A stretch of 64,000 nucleotides of DNA from Bacteroides ilei (GTDB taxonomy: Bacteria > Bacteroidota > Bacteroidia > Bacteroidales > Bacteroidaceae), in contig NZ_LT635801.1 of NCBI RefSeq assembly GCF_900128495.1, forward strand, positions 1,251,997-1,315,996, given 5' to 3'. Both the position numbers and the translations under genes were made by a program. The notes below the pieces were generated by a model. It saw only the letters and a list, made by a program, of their open reading frames with translations, was not told the DNA's origin and ran no database searches. Of the stretch, positions 39,276 to 49,458 are shown in pieces. Each line of letters begins with the position of its first letter. The stretch's first letter is position 1.

Positions 39276-39767
39276 TTAGTCTGCTAATTCGATTACTTCC
39301 AAGTCAAAAAAGTTTCCGTCATTTATAGTAAATCTCATTAATGTCCGGACTGTATGGAAACCATATTTGCCGGCTGCTCCCGGATTAAGGTGAAGCATTC
39401 TCAATGTCTTGTCATATTTGACTTTCAGTATATGTGAATGTCCGCTGATGAAGAGTCGGGGAGGATGGGTCAATAGGACATTTTTGATGGATGGATCATA
39501 TTTGCCGGGGTAGCCTCCTATGTGTTTGATGAGGACATCTGCTCCTTCCAGGGTAAACCGGTTTACTTCCGGAAAACGGAGCCGTATGTCCTGTCCGTCA
39601 ATGTTGCCGTAAACGGCGCGTAGTGGTCGGAATGCTTCCAGACGTTCGGCCACTTCGAGCGAGCCGATATCACCGGCATGCCATATTTCATCGCAGGATT
39701 CGAAGTGCTTGAGATAGCGCTCGTCCCAATAGCCGTGGGTATCTGATAGGAGTCCTATTCTTTTCAT
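39276..39767 (-). CDS. YfcE/MJ0936-type metallophosphoesterase
   Basis: A 163-residue calcineurin-like phosphodiesterase with all core metal motifs: LLSDTHGY near the N-terminus, HAGDIGS, YGNID, LLTHPPRLFISGHSHI and LHLNPGA. Relatives cleave cyclic nucleotides or phosphodiesters in the cytoplasm. The natural substrate here is unknown. It lies 19 bases after the cytidylate-kinase-like gene and 59 bases before rfbB. Confidence 0.9.
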   Translation of the reverse strand: MKRIGLLSDTHGYWDERYLKHFESCDEIWHAGDIGSLEVAERLEAFRPLRAVYGNIDGQDIRLRFPEVNRFTLEGADVLIKHIGGYPGKYDPSIKNVLLTHPPRLFISGHSHILKVKYDKTLRMLHLNPGAAGKYGFHTVRTLMRFTINDGNFFDLEVIELAD

Positions 39768-39786
39768 GTGTTATATTAGAGTGTAA

Positions 39787-40419
39787 TCAGGGCAGTTGAA
39801 GTTTCAGTTTGACAAATTTCTTGATGAATTCCACAGTACCGTCAATACCTAATACAGAGGAATCGATACAAAGGTGATAGGTTGCGGCTGCTCCCCAAGT
39901 CTTATAACTGTAATAGTTATAATAGGAAGAGCGCTTTTTGTCGGCCTTTTCCATCAGGTCTTCAGCTTCTTCTGCGCTGATGTTATGGATTCTGGTCAAC
40001 CGCTCGATGCGGGCTTCTGGAGAGGCGGATACAAAAACGTTGGCACAGCGGGGATGGTCACGCAGGATGTAGTCGGCACACCGTCCTACGAACAGGCAGG
40101 ATTTTTCTTCTGCCAGATGGCGGATCACATCGCTTTGTATTTTAAACAGTGAGTCGTTGCTGAGGTAGGAATTGTATGGATAGGCTCCTTCCGTCACAAA
40201 CGGGAAGCGGGTTCCGAAGAGTCCTCCCAGCAGGCTCTGGGATGCTTTTTCGTCCGCTCTTTCAAAAAATTCACGGCATAATCCGCTTTCTTTTGATGCC
40301 AGATTGATCAGTTCTTTATCGTAAAAAGAAATGCCTAGGTCTTTGGCTAACTTTTCACCTATCTCTTTTCCGCCGCTGCCTAGCTGACGTCCTAAGTTGA
40401 TAACATAGTGATCGTTCAT
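39787..40419 (-). CDS. Cytidylate kinase-like family protein
   Basis: A 210-residue P-loop protein of the cytidylate kinase-like family. It starts MNDHYVINLGRQLGSGGKEIGEKLAK, where the GRQLGSGG loop replaces the classic GxxGxGKS. FYDKELINLASKESG, LFVGRCADYIL and VFVSASPEARIERL also fit the family. The exact substrate of these proteins is not established, and the true Cmk is normally a separate gene. A -7 box lies just upstream. Confidence 0.85.
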   Translation of the reverse strand: MNDHYVINLGRQLGSGGKEIGEKLAKDLGISFYDKELINLASKESGLCREFFERADEKASQSLLGGLFGTRFPFVTEGAYPYNSYLSNDSLFKIQSDVIRHLAEEKSCLFVGRCADYILRDHPRCANVFVSASPEARIERLTRIHNISAEEAEDLMEKADKKRSSYYNYYSYKTWGAAATYHLCIDSSVLGIDGTVEFIKKFVKLKLQLP

Positions 40420-40449
40420 GTGTATATGCTATTTGGATTTCTTGTTCCA

Positions 40450-40457
40450 CAAATATA
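40450..40457 (-). promoter_or_regulatory. -7 promoter box of the cytidylate kinase-like gene
   Basis: CAAATATA reads TATATTTG on the minus strand, 30 bases before the start codon, in the divergent region shared with xseA. Confidence 0.7.
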
Positions 40458-40552
40458 TTAAAAATTTGTAGATGAAAAAATATTCTTTTGTGCTATGGAA
40501 GCAAATAGTTCACAAAATTTAGTGAAGCTGCCCGTAATGTTTATTAAAGTTC

Positions 40553-40560
40553 TATATTTG
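40553..40560 (+). promoter_or_regulatory. -7 promoter box of xseA
   Basis: TATATTTG lies 16 bases before the xseA ATG, implying a very short leader on the transcript. Confidence 0.7.
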
Positions 40561-40576
40561 CATGAAAAGAGAATGA

Positions 40577-41884
40577 ATGGAACAAATGGAATATCAGCCT
40601 TTATCGTTGGTGGAGCTCAATGCGCTGGTGCGTAAAAGTATCCATACCTGTTTGCCCGATGCATATTGGCTGCAGGCTGAATTGAGCGATGTGCGTACAA
40701 ATTATTCTGGGCATTGCTATCTGGAATTCGTCCAAAAGGATCCGAAAAGTAATTCCTTGATAGCCAAGGCTAGAGGGCTTATATGGAGTAACGTTTTCTG
40801 CCAGATCAAACCTTATTTTGAAAGAGAAACAGGGCAGGCTTTTGTATCCGGAATCAAGGTTCTGGTAAAAGTGACGGTCGATTTCCATGAGCTTTACGGT
40901 TATTCTCTTACAATTGTTGATATTGATCCTACTTATACCTTGGGGGATATGGCCCGGCGGCGGAAAGAAATTTTGAAAAGGTTGGATGAAGAAGGTATTC
41001 TTACGTTGAACAAGGAACTGGAGCTTCCGGAACTGATGCAACGTATTGCAGTCATATCATCGGCTACTGCTGCCGGTTATGGCGATTTCTGTAACCAACT
41101 GGAAAATAACGCTTTCGGATTCGCTTTCTACCCGAAATTGTTCCCGGCTGTGATGCAGGGAGATAAAGTGGAAAGTTCCATTATACATGCTTTGGAAGAG
41201 ATAAACAGGGAACGCGACGACTGGGATGTTGTGGTAATAATCCGGGGAGGAGGTGCAACTTCCGATCTGTCGGGATTCGATACATATGATTTGGCTGCAC
41301 ATTGTGCACAGTTCCCTTTACCGATCATTACAGGGATAGGTCATGAACGGGATGATACAGTACTTGACCTGATTTCGCATACACGTGTCAAGACACCGAC
41401 AGCGGCTGCAGAATTTCTTATCAATCATTTGCGTGAAACGGCGGAAAGACTGGATGGATATGTTTCATTTTTCTACGAGGGGATCCCATCTCTCCTTGAG
41501 AAGCATAAAGAACGTTTGGGACAGTGGGTAGCCCGCATTCCGGTACGGGTACAGATGCGTTTGCAGAATGAACATTTTGCTCAGGAGCGTCTGACAAAGC
41601 GGATCCAGATGGCCTGGCAGACACGTTTGCTGAGCGAGCGGTTCCGGCTTCAGGTAGACAGACGTATGGCTGTGGCGTTATATGCCCGGTTACAGCGTGA
41701 AAAGCATCGGCTGGATCTGTTGGAACAACAGGTTAAGGCGGCCTCTCCCGAACTGTTGCTGATGAAAGGATATAGCATTACCTTAAAGAACGGAAAAGCC
41801 GTGACCGATGCAGCACAGCTGGAACCGGGGGATGAACTGGTGACTAAAGTAGCAAAAGGTGAATTTAAAAGTAAAGTATTGTGA
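40577..41884 (+). CDS. xseA: Exodeoxyribonuclease VII large subunit
   Basis: The catalytic subunit of the single-strand exonuclease VII, 435 residues. An N-terminal OB-fold (LSDVRTNYSGHCYLEFVQKD) is followed by the catalytic domain with VVIIRGGGATSDLSGFD and ITGIGHERDDTVLDLISHTRVKTPTAAAEF broken across strands, then coiled-coil helices and a C-terminal beta segment ending GEFKSKVL. xseB starts one base after its stop codon. Confidence 0.96.
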   Translation: MEQMEYQPLSLVELNALVRKSIHTCLPDAYWLQAELSDVRTNYSGHCYLEFVQKDPKSNSLIAKARGLIWSNVFCQIKPYFERETGQAFVSGIKVLVKVTVDFHELYGYSLTIVDIDPTYTLGDMARRRKEILKRLDEEGILTLNKELELPELMQRIAVISSATAAGYGDFCNQLENNAFGFAFYPKLFPAVMQGDKVESSIIHALEEINRERDDWDVVVIIRGGGATSDLSGFDTYDLAAHCAQFPLPIITGIGHERDDTVLDLISHTRVKTPTAAAEFLINHLRETAERLDGYVSFFYEGIPSLLEKHKERLGQWVARIPVRVQMRLQNEHFAQERLTKRIQMAWQTRLLSERFRLQVDRRMAVALYARLQREKHRLDLLEQQVKAASPELLLMKGYSITLKNGKAVTDAAQLEPGDELVTKVAKGEFKSKVL

Positions 41885-41885
41885 T

Positions 41886-42092
41886 ATGGCAGCAAAGAAA
41901 GAAACTTATGCTGAGGCGATGAAGCGTTTGGAAACCATCGTTTCAAGGATTGAAAGTAACGAACTGGATATTGATGAGCTGGGAGAGAATTTGAAGGAGG
42001 CCCAAAAGCTGATCAAGTATTGTCGGGAGAAACTGTATAAGGCAGATACTGAAATAAAGAAGATGCTTGGTGACGCGGAAGCGGTGGAATAA
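41886..42092 (+). CDS. xseB: Exodeoxyribonuclease VII small subunit
   Basis: A 68-residue helical protein (MAAKKETYAEAMKRLETIV start, then ESNELDIDELGENLKEA) typical of XseB, which binds the XseA helices. The ATG at 41886 follows the xseA stop immediately. An earlier in-frame start at 41859 would lie inside xseA and is not needed. Confidence 0.95.
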   Translation: MAAKKETYAEAMKRLETIVSRIESNELDIDELGENLKEAQKLIKYCREKLYKADTEIKKMLGDAEAVE

Positions 42093-42156
42093 ACCAGAGG
42101 ATTTTGTGTGCAGTAAGTGGCTGTGTTGGGAAATAATAAAAAATGTGCTTATGACA

Positions 42157-42187
42157 TTGTTTTTTGTAATTAAAAACCTTACTTTTG
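42157..42187 (+). promoter_or_regulatory. Promoter of ilvE
   Basis: A -7 box TACTTTTG at 42180-42187 with TTG at 42157-42159, 20 bases between. It lies 48 bases before the start codon. Confidence 0.65.
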
Positions 42188-42235
42188 CTCACAGATTCTA
42201 ATATATTGTAGAAAATATCATAAACCATAATAATG

Positions 42236-43255
42236 ATGAACGAAATAGATTGGTCTAATCTGTCTTTCGGTTATATGAAGACAGATTATAATGTACGTTG
42301 TTATTACCGCAACGGCAAATGGGGCGATTTGGAACTTTGTTCTGAAGAAACATTGAACATTCATATGGCTGCAACCTGCCTGCATTACGGACAGGAGGCT
42401 TTTGAGGGACTGAAAGCCTATCGTGGAAAGGATGGCAAGATCCGTGTTTTCCGTCCTGAGGCAAATGCGGAACGCTTGCAAAGTACTTGTGACGGTATTT
42501 TGATGCCGCAGTTCTCTACTGAGAAGTTTTGCGAGGCTGTCCGTCTGGTGGTAAAGAAAAATGAGCGCTTTATCCCGCCTTATGAAAGTGGAGCATCTTT
42601 GTATATACGTCCTCTGTTGATCGGTATAGGAGCTCAGGTGGGTGTACATCCTGCTTCCGAGTACATGTTTGTGATATTCGTTACTCCGGTAGGTCCGTAT
42701 TTCAAGGGCGGATTTGCTACCAATCCGTATGTGATTATCCGTGAGTATGACCGTGCCGCTCCGTTGGGAACAGGACGATATAAGGTAGGTGGTAACTATG
42801 CCGCCAGCTTACGGGCCAATAAGATAGCTCATGATGCAGGGTATGCCAGCGAATTCTATCTGGATGCTAAAGAAAAGAAATACATTGATGAATGTGGCGC
42901 CGCCAATTTCTTCGGTATCAAGAACAATACATATGTAACACCGTTATCTACTTCTATATTGCCTTCTATAACAAACCGTAGTTTGATGCAGCTGGCTGAA
43001 GACATGGGACTGAAAGTTGAACGTCGCGCTATTCCGGAAGAAGAACTGGCTACGTTCGAAGAGGCAGGTGCGTGCGGTACAGCGGCAGTTATCAGTCCTA
43101 TAGAGCGGATTGATGATCTGGAAAACGGTAAGTCGTATGTAATAGCCAAGGATGGTAAGCCAGGACCTGTTTGTGAGAAACTGTATAATAAACTGCGGGC
43201 TATCCAGTATGGTGATGAACCGGATCCTTACGGATGGGTGATGGTTCTTGATTGA
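42236..43255 (+). CDS. ilvE: Branched-chain amino acid aminotransferase
   Basis: A class IV PLP transaminase that interconverts valine, leucine and isoleucine with their keto acids, 339 residues. The PLP lysine is in GTGRYKVGGNYAAS (Lys183), with HYGQEAFEGLKAYRG and DECGAANFFGIK also diagnostic. Two ATGs are adjacent (42233 and 42236); I use the second because MNEIDWSNLSFGY is the common start form. Monocistronic, with its own promoter and terminator. Confidence 0.95.
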   Translation: MNEIDWSNLSFGYMKTDYNVRCYYRNGKWGDLELCSEETLNIHMAATCLHYGQEAFEGLKAYRGKDGKIRVFRPEANAERLQSTCDGILMPQFSTEKFCEAVRLVVKKNERFIPPYESGASLYIRPLLIGIGAQVGVHPASEYMFVIFVTPVGPYFKGGFATNPYVIIREYDRAAPLGTGRYKVGGNYAASLRANKIAHDAGYASEFYLDAKEKKYIDECGAANFFGIKNNTYVTPLSTSILPSITNRSLMQLAEDMGLKVERRAIPEEELATFEEAGACGTAAVISPIERIDDLENGKSYVIAKDGKPGPVCEKLYNKLRAIQYGDEPDPYGWVMVLD

Positions 43256-43284
43256 TGTAATTTACATTCAAGATAATTTGTCTT

Positions 43285-43330
43285 AGAAAAACTTCTTTTC
43301 TGGAACAACATTCAGGGAAGAAGTTTTTCT
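43285..43330 (+). terminator. Terminator of ilvE
   Basis: A perfect 13-bp stem (43285-43297 with 43318-43330) with a 20-base loop that can pair internally. The right arm ends TTTTTCT followed by TTTG. Confidence 0.75.
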
Positions 43331-43362
43331 TTTGTCTATATCTTTGAAAAACCGTAACTTTG
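43331..43362 (+). promoter_or_regulatory. Promoter of trmB
   Basis: TTTG at 43331-43334 and the -7 box TAACTTTG at 43355-43362 are 20 bases apart, a textbook Bacteroides -33/-7 pair. It begins directly after the ilvE terminator. Confidence 0.75.
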
Positions 43363-43393
43363 CGGTCTGAATATAAACAGAAACGCTGAAAAG

Positions 43394-44152
43394 ATGGGAA
43401 AAGGGAAACTGGCAAAGTTTGCTGATATGGCGGAATATCCGCATGTGTTCGAGTATCCGTATTCGGTAGTCGATGATGTTCCTTTCGGAATGAAAGGTAA
43501 CTGGAACCGTGATTTTTTCAAGAATACCAATCCTATTGTGCTGGAACTGGGATGTGGACGGGGAGAATATACGGTAGGTCTGGCACGTCGTTACGCCGAC
43601 AAGAACTTTATAGGTGTGGATATCAAAGGTGCACGTATGTGGACCGGTGCGACGGAGGCTTTGAATGAAAAATTGGGGAATGTAGCGTTCCTGCGTACCA
43701 ACATCGAGATTATAGATCGTTTTTTTGCACCGGGAGAGGTAAGTGAAATCTGGCTGACATTCTCCGACCCACAGATGAAGAAGGCTACCAAACGTCTTAC
43801 GTCGACATATTTCATGAACCGTTACCGCAAATTCCTTGTTCCGGATGGAATCATCCATTTGAAGACGGATAGTAATTTCATGTTTACGTATACCAGGTAT
43901 ATGATTGAGGCAAATGGCTTACCTGTGGAGTTCATGACGGACGACCTTTACCATTCGGGTATGGACGATGATATATTGAGTATCCGTACTTATTATGAAC
44001 AGCAGTGGCTCGACCGGGGATTGAACATCAAGTACATCAAGTTCCGTCTGCCTCAGGAGGGTGAACTGGTTGAACCTGATGTGGAGATAGAGCTTGATGA
44101 TTACCGTAGCTATAACCGTAGCAAGCGTAGTGGTTTGAAAACAAGTAAATAA
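43394..44152 (+). CDS. trmB: tRNA (guanine-N7-)-methyltransferase
   Basis: Methylates G46 of tRNA using S-adenosylmethionine. The 252-residue protein has the SAM motif [18 protein letters not shown] at about 48-65, [12 protein letters not shown] and the family signature [18 protein letters not shown]. The Mrp-type ATPase gene starts 15 bases after its stop. Confidence 0.95.
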   Translation: MGKGKLAKFADMAEYPHVFEYPYSVVDDVPFGMKGNWNRDFFKNTNPIVLELGCGRGEYTVGLARRYADKNFIGVDIKGARMWTGATEALNEKLGNVAFLRTNIEIIDRFFAPGEVSEIWLTFSDPQMKKATKRLTSTYFMNRYRKFLVPDGIIHLKTDSNFMFTYTRYMIEANGLPVEFMTDDLYHSGMDDDILSIRTYYEQQWLDRGLNIKYIKFRLPQEGELVEPDVEIELDDYRSYNRSKRSGLKTSK

Positions 44153-44167
44153 TTAAAAATATATATT

Positions 44168-45268
44168 ATGACGTTATATCCTAAATTGATTCTTGATGCA
44201 CTCTCTACTGTGCGTTATCCGGGTAACGGAAAGAATCTGGTTGAAGCGGAAATGGTAGCAGACAATCTCCGTATCGACGGCATGAAAGTGAGTTTCTCTA
44301 TCATTTTTGATAAGCCGACAGATCCTTTCATGAAATCGGTGGTCAAATCTGCTGAAACCGCCATTCATACATATGTCTCAAAAGATGTGGAAGTGACGAT
44401 TGCCACCGAAAGTCGTCAGGCTGCACGTCCTGAACCGGGGAAGATGTTGCCGCAGGTGAAAAATGTGATTGCGGTTTCTTCCGGAAAGGGGGGAGTAGGT
44501 AAATCGACTGTTGCGGCTAATCTGGCTGTAGCTTTGTCGAAGCTCGGCTATAAAGTCGGGTTGTTGGATGCGGATATTTTCGGTCCTTCAGTTCCTAAGA
44601 TGTTTCAGGTGGAAGATGCACGTCCGTATGCGGAAACGGTCGACGGACGTGATTTGATTGTACCTATAGAGAAATATGGTATAGAACTGCTGTCTATCGG
44701 TTTTTTCGTTAATCCGGATCAGGCTACATTGTGGCGTGGAGGTATGGCCAGCAACGCCTTGAAGCAACTGGTGGGAGATGCCAAATGGGGCGAACTTGAC
44801 TATTTCATTCTGGATACTCCTCCGGGAACCAGTGATATTCACCTGACTTTGCTTCAGACTTTGGCTATTACCGGTGCCGTAATTGTAAGTACTCCACAGG
44901 AAGTGGCTTTAGCTGATGCCCGCAAAGGTATCAATATGTATATGAATGATAAGGTGAATGTTCCTATCTTAGGTCTGGTCGAGAATATGTCATGGTTTAC
45001 TCCGGCAGAATTGCCTGACCATAAGTATTATCTGTTCGGCAAGGAAGGGACGAAACGTCTGGCCGAAGAATTGGATGTGCCGTTATTGGGACAGATTCCG
45101 ATTGTACAGAGTATCTGTGAAAACGGAGATAAAGGGACTCCCGTTGCACTCGATGAGAATACGGTAACCGGACAAGCTTTCATGGAACTGGCACGTAATG
45201 TGGTCAAGCAGACAGAGAAGAGAAATGCCGAGAAGGCGCCTACCCAGATTGTAAAGACGCATAAATGA
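44168..45268 (+). CDS. apbC: Mrp/NBP35-type iron-sulfur carrier ATPase
   Basis: A cytosolic scaffold that binds and transfers Fe-S clusters, 366 residues. An N-terminal MIP18/DUF59-type domain (1-80) precedes the ParA-like ATPase with SGKGGVGKST (105-114), LLDADIFGPSVPKMF and YFILDTPPGTSDIH. Probably cotranscribed with trmB; a strong terminator follows. The symbols apbC and mrp are both used for this family. Confidence 0.93.
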   Translation: MTLYPKLILDALSTVRYPGNGKNLVEAEMVADNLRIDGMKVSFSIIFDKPTDPFMKSVVKSAETAIHTYVSKDVEVTIATESRQAARPEPGKMLPQVKNVIAVSSGKGGVGKSTVAANLAVALSKLGYKVGLLDADIFGPSVPKMFQVEDARPYAETVDGRDLIVPIEKYGIELLSIGFFVNPDQATLWRGGMASNALKQLVGDAKWGELDYFILDTPPGTSDIHLTLLQTLAITGAVIVSTPQEVALADARKGINMYMNDKVNVPILGLVENMSWFTPAELPDHKYYLFGKEGTKRLAEELDVPLLGQIPIVQSICENGDKGTPVALDENTVTGQAFMELARNVVKQTEKRNAEKAPTQIVKTHK

Positions 45269-45292
45269 CGGAAGAGCTCCTGTCAGAAAAGG

Positions 45293-45346
45293 AAAAGTCC
45301 TGATACAGAAGGAATCTTGAAATTCGTCTGTATCAGGACTTTTTTT
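45293..45346 (+). terminator. Terminator after the Mrp-type gene
   Basis: A perfect 17-bp stem (45293-45309 with 45327-45343) followed by TTTT. It separates this gene from the convergent asd. Confidence 0.88.
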
Positions 45347-45360
45347 AGGTAAGGGTTATA

Positions 45361-46371
45361 TTAACCTATATTCTTTACTTTGATCAGATATTCGGCAATC
45401 TGTACGGCATTCAGTGCAGCGCCTTTTTTGATCTGGTCACCTACAATCCAGAATGTCAGTCCATTTTCATTGGTAAGGTCTTTACGGATACGGCCTACAT
45501 ATACCGGATCCTTGCCTGCCAGAAACAGAGGCATCGGATATTCTTTCTTTTCCGGGTTGTCCATCAGGACCAGTCCTTCACCTTCAGCAAATGCCTTGCG
45601 GGCTTCTTCTACAGAAACCGGGCGTTCGGTCTCGATCCATATACTTTCAGAATGAGAACGTAAAGCCGGTACACGGACGCAGGTTGCACTGACTTTGACA
45701 TCCGAATGCATGATTTTGCGTGTCTCATTATACATCTTCATCTCTTCTTTGGTATAACCGTTATCTGTAAATACATCTATTTGAGGAATCAGGTTGAATG
45801 CCAGCTGGTAGGCAAATTTTTCTACAGTAACAGGTTCGCCGGCCAATACTTGGCGGTATTGTTCATATAATTCATCCATTGCTGCAGCTCCTGCACCGCT
45901 GGCTGCCTGGTAAGTAGACACATGGACACGTTTGATGTGTGTCAGGTTCTCGATTGCCTTCAATGCTACTACCATCTGGATTGTTGTACAGTTCGGGTTC
46001 GCTATAATGCCCCTCGGGCGGTTCAATGCGTCTTCCGGATTTACTTCCGGTACAACCAACGGTATATCGGCATCCATACGGAAAGCGCTTGAGTTATCGA
46101 TCATTACAGCGCCGTATTTGGTGATTGTATCTGCAAATTCTTTTGATGTGCCGGCACCGGCCGAAGTGAAGGCAATATCAACACCTTTGAAATCATCATT
46201 ATGTTGCAATAGTTTCACTTCAATTTCTTTGTCACGGAAAGTGTACTTTCGTCCGGCGCTACGTGAAGAACCGAACAACAACAATTCGTCCACCGGGAAG
46301 TTTCTTTCATCGAGCACACGCAGGAACTCCTGTCCTACAGCTCCACTTGCACCAACAATAGCTACTTTCAT
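45361..46371 (-). CDS. asd: Aspartate-semialdehyde dehydrogenase
   Basis: Reduces aspartyl phosphate to aspartate semialdehyde, the branch point for lysine/diaminopimelate and for threonine/methionine. The 336-residue protein has the NADP motif [10 protein letters not shown] (7-16) and the catalytic Cys128 in [11 protein letters not shown]. It stands apart from the thr operon, about 7.4 kb away, and has its own promoter. Confidence 0.96.
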   Translation of the reverse strand: MKVAIVGASGAVGQEFLRVLDERNFPVDELLLFGSSRSAGRKYTFRDKEIEVKLLQHNDDFKGVDIAFTSAGAGTSKEFADTITKYGAVMIDNSSAFRMDADIPLVVPEVNPEDALNRPRGIIANPNCTTIQMVVALKAIENLTHIKRVHVSTYQAASGAGAAAMDELYEQYRQVLAGEPVTVEKFAYQLAFNLIPQIDVFTDNGYTKEEMKMYNETRKIMHSDVKVSATCVRVPALRSHSESIWIETERPVSVEEARKAFAEGEGLVLMDNPEKKEYPMPLFLAGKDPVYVGRIRKDLTNENGLTFWIVGDQIKKGAALNAVQIAEYLIKVKNIG

Positions 46372-46501
46372 TTTTTTCTTGTTTTATTTTTAGATATTAA
46401 TAATTACCTCTTTCTTGCTGATGGGGCTTTTTATTTTCCTTTTGTAAAGAAGAAACTTTGTTTTTGAAATAAAAAGATTTCTTAAGCAAGGCTTCGGACT
46501 G

Positions 46502-46509
46502 CAAAAATA
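46502..46509 (-). promoter_or_regulatory. -7 promoter box, probably for asd
   Basis: CAAAAATA reads TATTTTTG on the minus strand. It is 130 bases upstream of the asd start, implying a leader of about 120 bases in which I see no clear structure. Confidence 0.45.
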
Positions 46510-46552
46510 AAACATTCTGATTTATTAATATGGAAAATCGGAAGTTTTTTTC

Positions 46553-46560
46553 TATTTTTG
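46553..46560 (+). promoter_or_regulatory. -7 promoter box of the Kef-type antiporter
   Basis: TATTTTTG lies 30 bases before the ATG at 46591 and argues against the in-frame TTG at 46558 as a start. Confidence 0.65.
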
Positions 46561-46590
46561 TTGATAAAAAGCAAAAAAAGATACCATCTT

Positions 46591-48735
46591 ATGAAAGAAA
46601 TGCTCGATTTTATAGGTTTAGATATAAGTTTTCCTATTACAGATCCTACATGGATTTTCTTCCTGGTATTGGTAATTATTCTGTTTGCCCCCATTGTGCT
46701 GGAACGGTTACGTATCCCTCATATCATCGGTATGATATTGGCCGGTGTAGTGATAGGTGAACACGGATTGAATATTCTGGCGCGTGACAGTAGCTTCGAG
46801 TTGTTCGGAAAGGTGGGGCTTTATTATATTATGTTTCTAGCCGGCCTGGAAATGAACATGGAGGATTTCAAAAGTATCCGTGTCAAGGCTACGGTTTTGG
46901 GACTGCTGGCCTTTGTCATTCCGTTAGGTATCGGGGTGTGGACTAATTTGAGTCTGTTAGGATATGGACTGGCTACTTCTGTACTGTTGGCGAGTATGTA
47001 TGCGTCGCATACTTTGATTGCTTACCCTATAGTTATCCGTTACGGCATCAACAGGCAGCGTGCCGTGAGTATCGCTGTGGGAGGAACGGCTGTAACCGAT
47101 ACGTTGACGCTGTTGGTACTGGCTGTGGTCGGCGGTATGTATAAAGGCGATACTTCTGAAATGTTCTGGGTACTGCTGGTATTGAAAGTAATCATCTTGA
47201 GTCTTGTCATCATCTATCTTTTCCCTTGTATTGCGCGTTGGTTTTTCCGCCGTTACAGTGATAATGTAGTTCAATACATTTTTGTTATGGCGATGGTCTT
47301 CTTGGGAGCGGGACTGATGGAGTTTGTGGGAATGGAAGGTATATTGGGAGCGTTCCTTGCCGGATTGGCTCTTAACCGTCTGATTCCGCATGTCTCTCCG
47401 TTGATGAGCCATCTGGAATTTGTAGGAAATGCATTGTTTATCCCTTATTTCCTGATAGGTGTGGGTATGTTGATCAATGTGAATGTGCTCTTCGGGCATA
47501 TCGATTCCCTGAAGGTTGCATCTGTGATGATAGTCGTAGCGTTGGTCGGCAAATGGATAGCATCTTATCTTACCCAAAAGATTTACCGGATGCGGGCTGT
47601 GGAACGGGATTTGATGTTCGGGCTCAGTAATGCTCAGGCAGCGGCTACGTTGGCTGCTGTATTGGTGGGCTATAACATTATTTTGCCCGACGGGGAAAGG
47701 CTGCTGAATGATGATGTGTTGAACGGGACTATCCTTCTGATATTGGTCACTTGCGTGGTAAGTTCCTTTACTACTGAATTTGCCGCCAAGAAGATGGCTA
47801 TGGATGATGCTGCGGTAGAGAATGATAAGGCAGAGGAAAAGGAACGGTTCTTGATTCCGATTGCCAATCCGCACACGCTGGAAAGTCTGATGAGTCTGGC
47901 CATGGTGGTCCGTGATGAGAAACTTTCCAATAATCTGGTAGCTTTGAGTGTTATCAATGACAGTAATGATTCGGCCCGGCAGGAGATGAGGGGGAAACGC
48001 AACCTGGAACGGGCGGCCCAGATAGCGGCTTCTACCAGTGTGCGGTTGAAGACTGTTACTCGTTTTGACCTGAATATCACTACAGGTATCTTGCATACGG
48101 CCAAAGAGTATGAAGCTACCAATATTATTATCGGTTTGCATAATAAGACCAGTATTGTCGATTCATTTTTCGGAAATCTGACAGAAAACCTGTTGAAGAA
48201 TACTTATCTGCAGGTTATGGTGGCACGGTTCCAGATGCCGGTCAATACCTTGCGGCGTATCATTGTGGCAGTGCCTCCAAAGGCCGAATATGAACATGGG
48301 TTTACCAAATGGATTACCCATATGTGCCGTATGAGCAGCCAGTTGGGTTGCCGGGTTCATTTCTATGCACATCCGCAGACGTTGGGCTATATCCGTGGAT
48401 GTATTCTGAAGAAGCATAAGGATACCCGGGTCGCTTATTCGGAGCTTGAAGACTGGAATGATCTGTTGTTGCTGACCGGACAGGTAAATAATGACCATCT
48501 GTTGGTTATCATTTCGGCAAGGAGAGGGTCAATATCTTATGACTCTTCCTTCGAACGTCTGCCTATGCAGATATCACGGTATTTTAACAATAACAGCATC
48601 ATGCTTCTTTATCCCGAGCAGAAAGGTGATCCGATAGAGAGCCTTTCTTTTGCTGATCCGCGCGGATTTGCTGAGACGCAGTACTATGACAAGGTAGGTA
48701 ATTGGATTTATAAATGGTTTAAGAAGAATTCATGA
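46591..48735 (+). CDS. Kef-type cation:proton antiporter (CPA2) with C-terminal USP-like region
   Basis: A 714-residue inner membrane protein. The first 400 residues have about twelve segments with the CPA2 motifs LRIPHIIGMILAGVVIGEHGLN and LGAFLAGLALNRLIP. The soluble C-terminal half contains two universal-stress-protein-like parts (for example LIPIANPHTLESLMSLAMVV and a later TLRRIIVAVPPKAEYE). It probably exchanges Na+ or K+ for H+. The ion is not determinable. The tcdA start overlaps its stop by four bases. Confidence 0.9.
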   Translation: MKEMLDFIGLDISFPITDPTWIFFLVLVIILFAPIVLERLRIPHIIGMILAGVVIGEHGLNILARDSSFELFGKVGLYYIMFLAGLEMNMEDFKSIRVKATVLGLLAFVIPLGIGVWTNLSLLGYGLATSVLLASMYASHTLIAYPIVIRYGINRQRAVSIAVGGTAVTDTLTLLVLAVVGGMYKGDTSEMFWVLLVLKVIILSLVIIYLFPCIARWFFRRYSDNVVQYIFVMAMVFLGAGLMEFVGMEGILGAFLAGLALNRLIPHVSPLMSHLEFVGNALFIPYFLIGVGMLINVNVLFGHIDSLKVASVMIVVALVGKWIASYLTQKIYRMRAVERDLMFGLSNAQAAATLAAVLVGYNIILPDGERLLNDDVLNGTILLILVTCVVSSFTTEFAAKKMAMDDAAVENDKAEEKERFLIPIANPHTLESLMSLAMVVRDEKLSNNLVALSVINDSNDSARQEMRGKRNLERAAQIAASTSVRLKTVTRFDLNITTGILHTAKEYEATNIIIGLHNKTSIVDSFFGNLTENLLKNTYLQVMVARFQMPVNTLRRIIVAVPPKAEYEHGFTKWITHMCRMSSQLGCRVHFYAHPQTLGYIRGCILKKHKDTRVAYSELEDWNDLLLLTGQVNNDHLLVIISARRGSISYDSSFERLPMQISRYFNNNSIMLLYPEQKGDPIESLSFADPRGFAETQYYDKVGNWIYKWFKKNS

Positions 48736-49454
48736 ATGAGAATGACAAGTCCTGGCAGCAGCGTACAGAACTGCTGTTGGGAGAAGAAAAGATGGAGCGT
48801 CTGCGCAAGTCGCATGTATTGGTGGTCGGATTGGGTGGCGTCGGCGCCTATGCCGCCGAAATGATTTGTCGTGCTGGAGTTGGAAAAATGACGATTGTTG
48901 ATGCCGATACAGTCCAGCCAAGCAATATCAACCGTCAGTTACCTGCAACCCATTCTGTTATCGGACGGCTGAAGGCGGAAGTGCTGGCCGAACGTTTCAA
49001 GGATATAAATCCTGATCTGGAATTGAAGGTGCTTTCTGTCTATCTGAAAGATGAAGCTATTCCGGAATTGTTGGACAGTGACCGTTTTGATTTTGTTGTG
49101 GATGCCATTGATACGGTAGCTCCCAAATGTTACCTTATTTATCATGCTTTACAGCGGAAACTGAAAATTATCAGCAGTATGGGGGCGGGAGCAAAGAAAG
49201 ACATTACCCAGGTACGCTTTGCGGATTTATGGGAAACTTACCATTGCGGATTGAGTAAGGCAGTACGTAAGCGTCTGCAGAAGATGGGGATGAAACGCAA
49301 GTTGCCTGTGGTGTTCAGTACCGAGCAGGCCGATGAACATGCTGTCGTTCTGATAGATAATGAACAGAATAAGAAATCGACTACGGGTACAGTCAGTTAT
49401 ATGCCGGCTGTTTTCGGATGTTATATGGCGGAATATGTTTTAAGGAAGTTATAG
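48732..49454 (+). CDS. tcdA: tRNA threonylcarbamoyladenosine dehydratase
   Basis: A 240-residue HesA/MoeB/ThiF-family E1-like enzyme that cyclises t6A37 of tRNA in ATP-dependent fashion. [21 protein letters not shown] is the nucleotide-binding site, followed by [15 protein letters not shown]. The ATGA overlap with the antiporter gene and the four-base gap to the ABC ATPase suggest one transcript. Confidence 0.9.
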   Translation: MNENDKSWQQRTELLLGEEKMERLRKSHVLVVGLGGVGAYAAEMICRAGVGKMTIVDADTVQPSNINRQLPATHSVIGRLKAEVLAERFKDINPDLELKVLSVYLKDEAIPELLDSDRFDFVVDAIDTVAPKCYLIYHALQRKLKIISSMGAGAKKDITQVRFADLWETYHCGLSKAVRKRLQKMGMKRKLPVVFSTEQADEHAVVLIDNEQNKKSTTGTVSYMPAVFGCYMAEYVLRKL

Positions 49455-49458
49455 GATT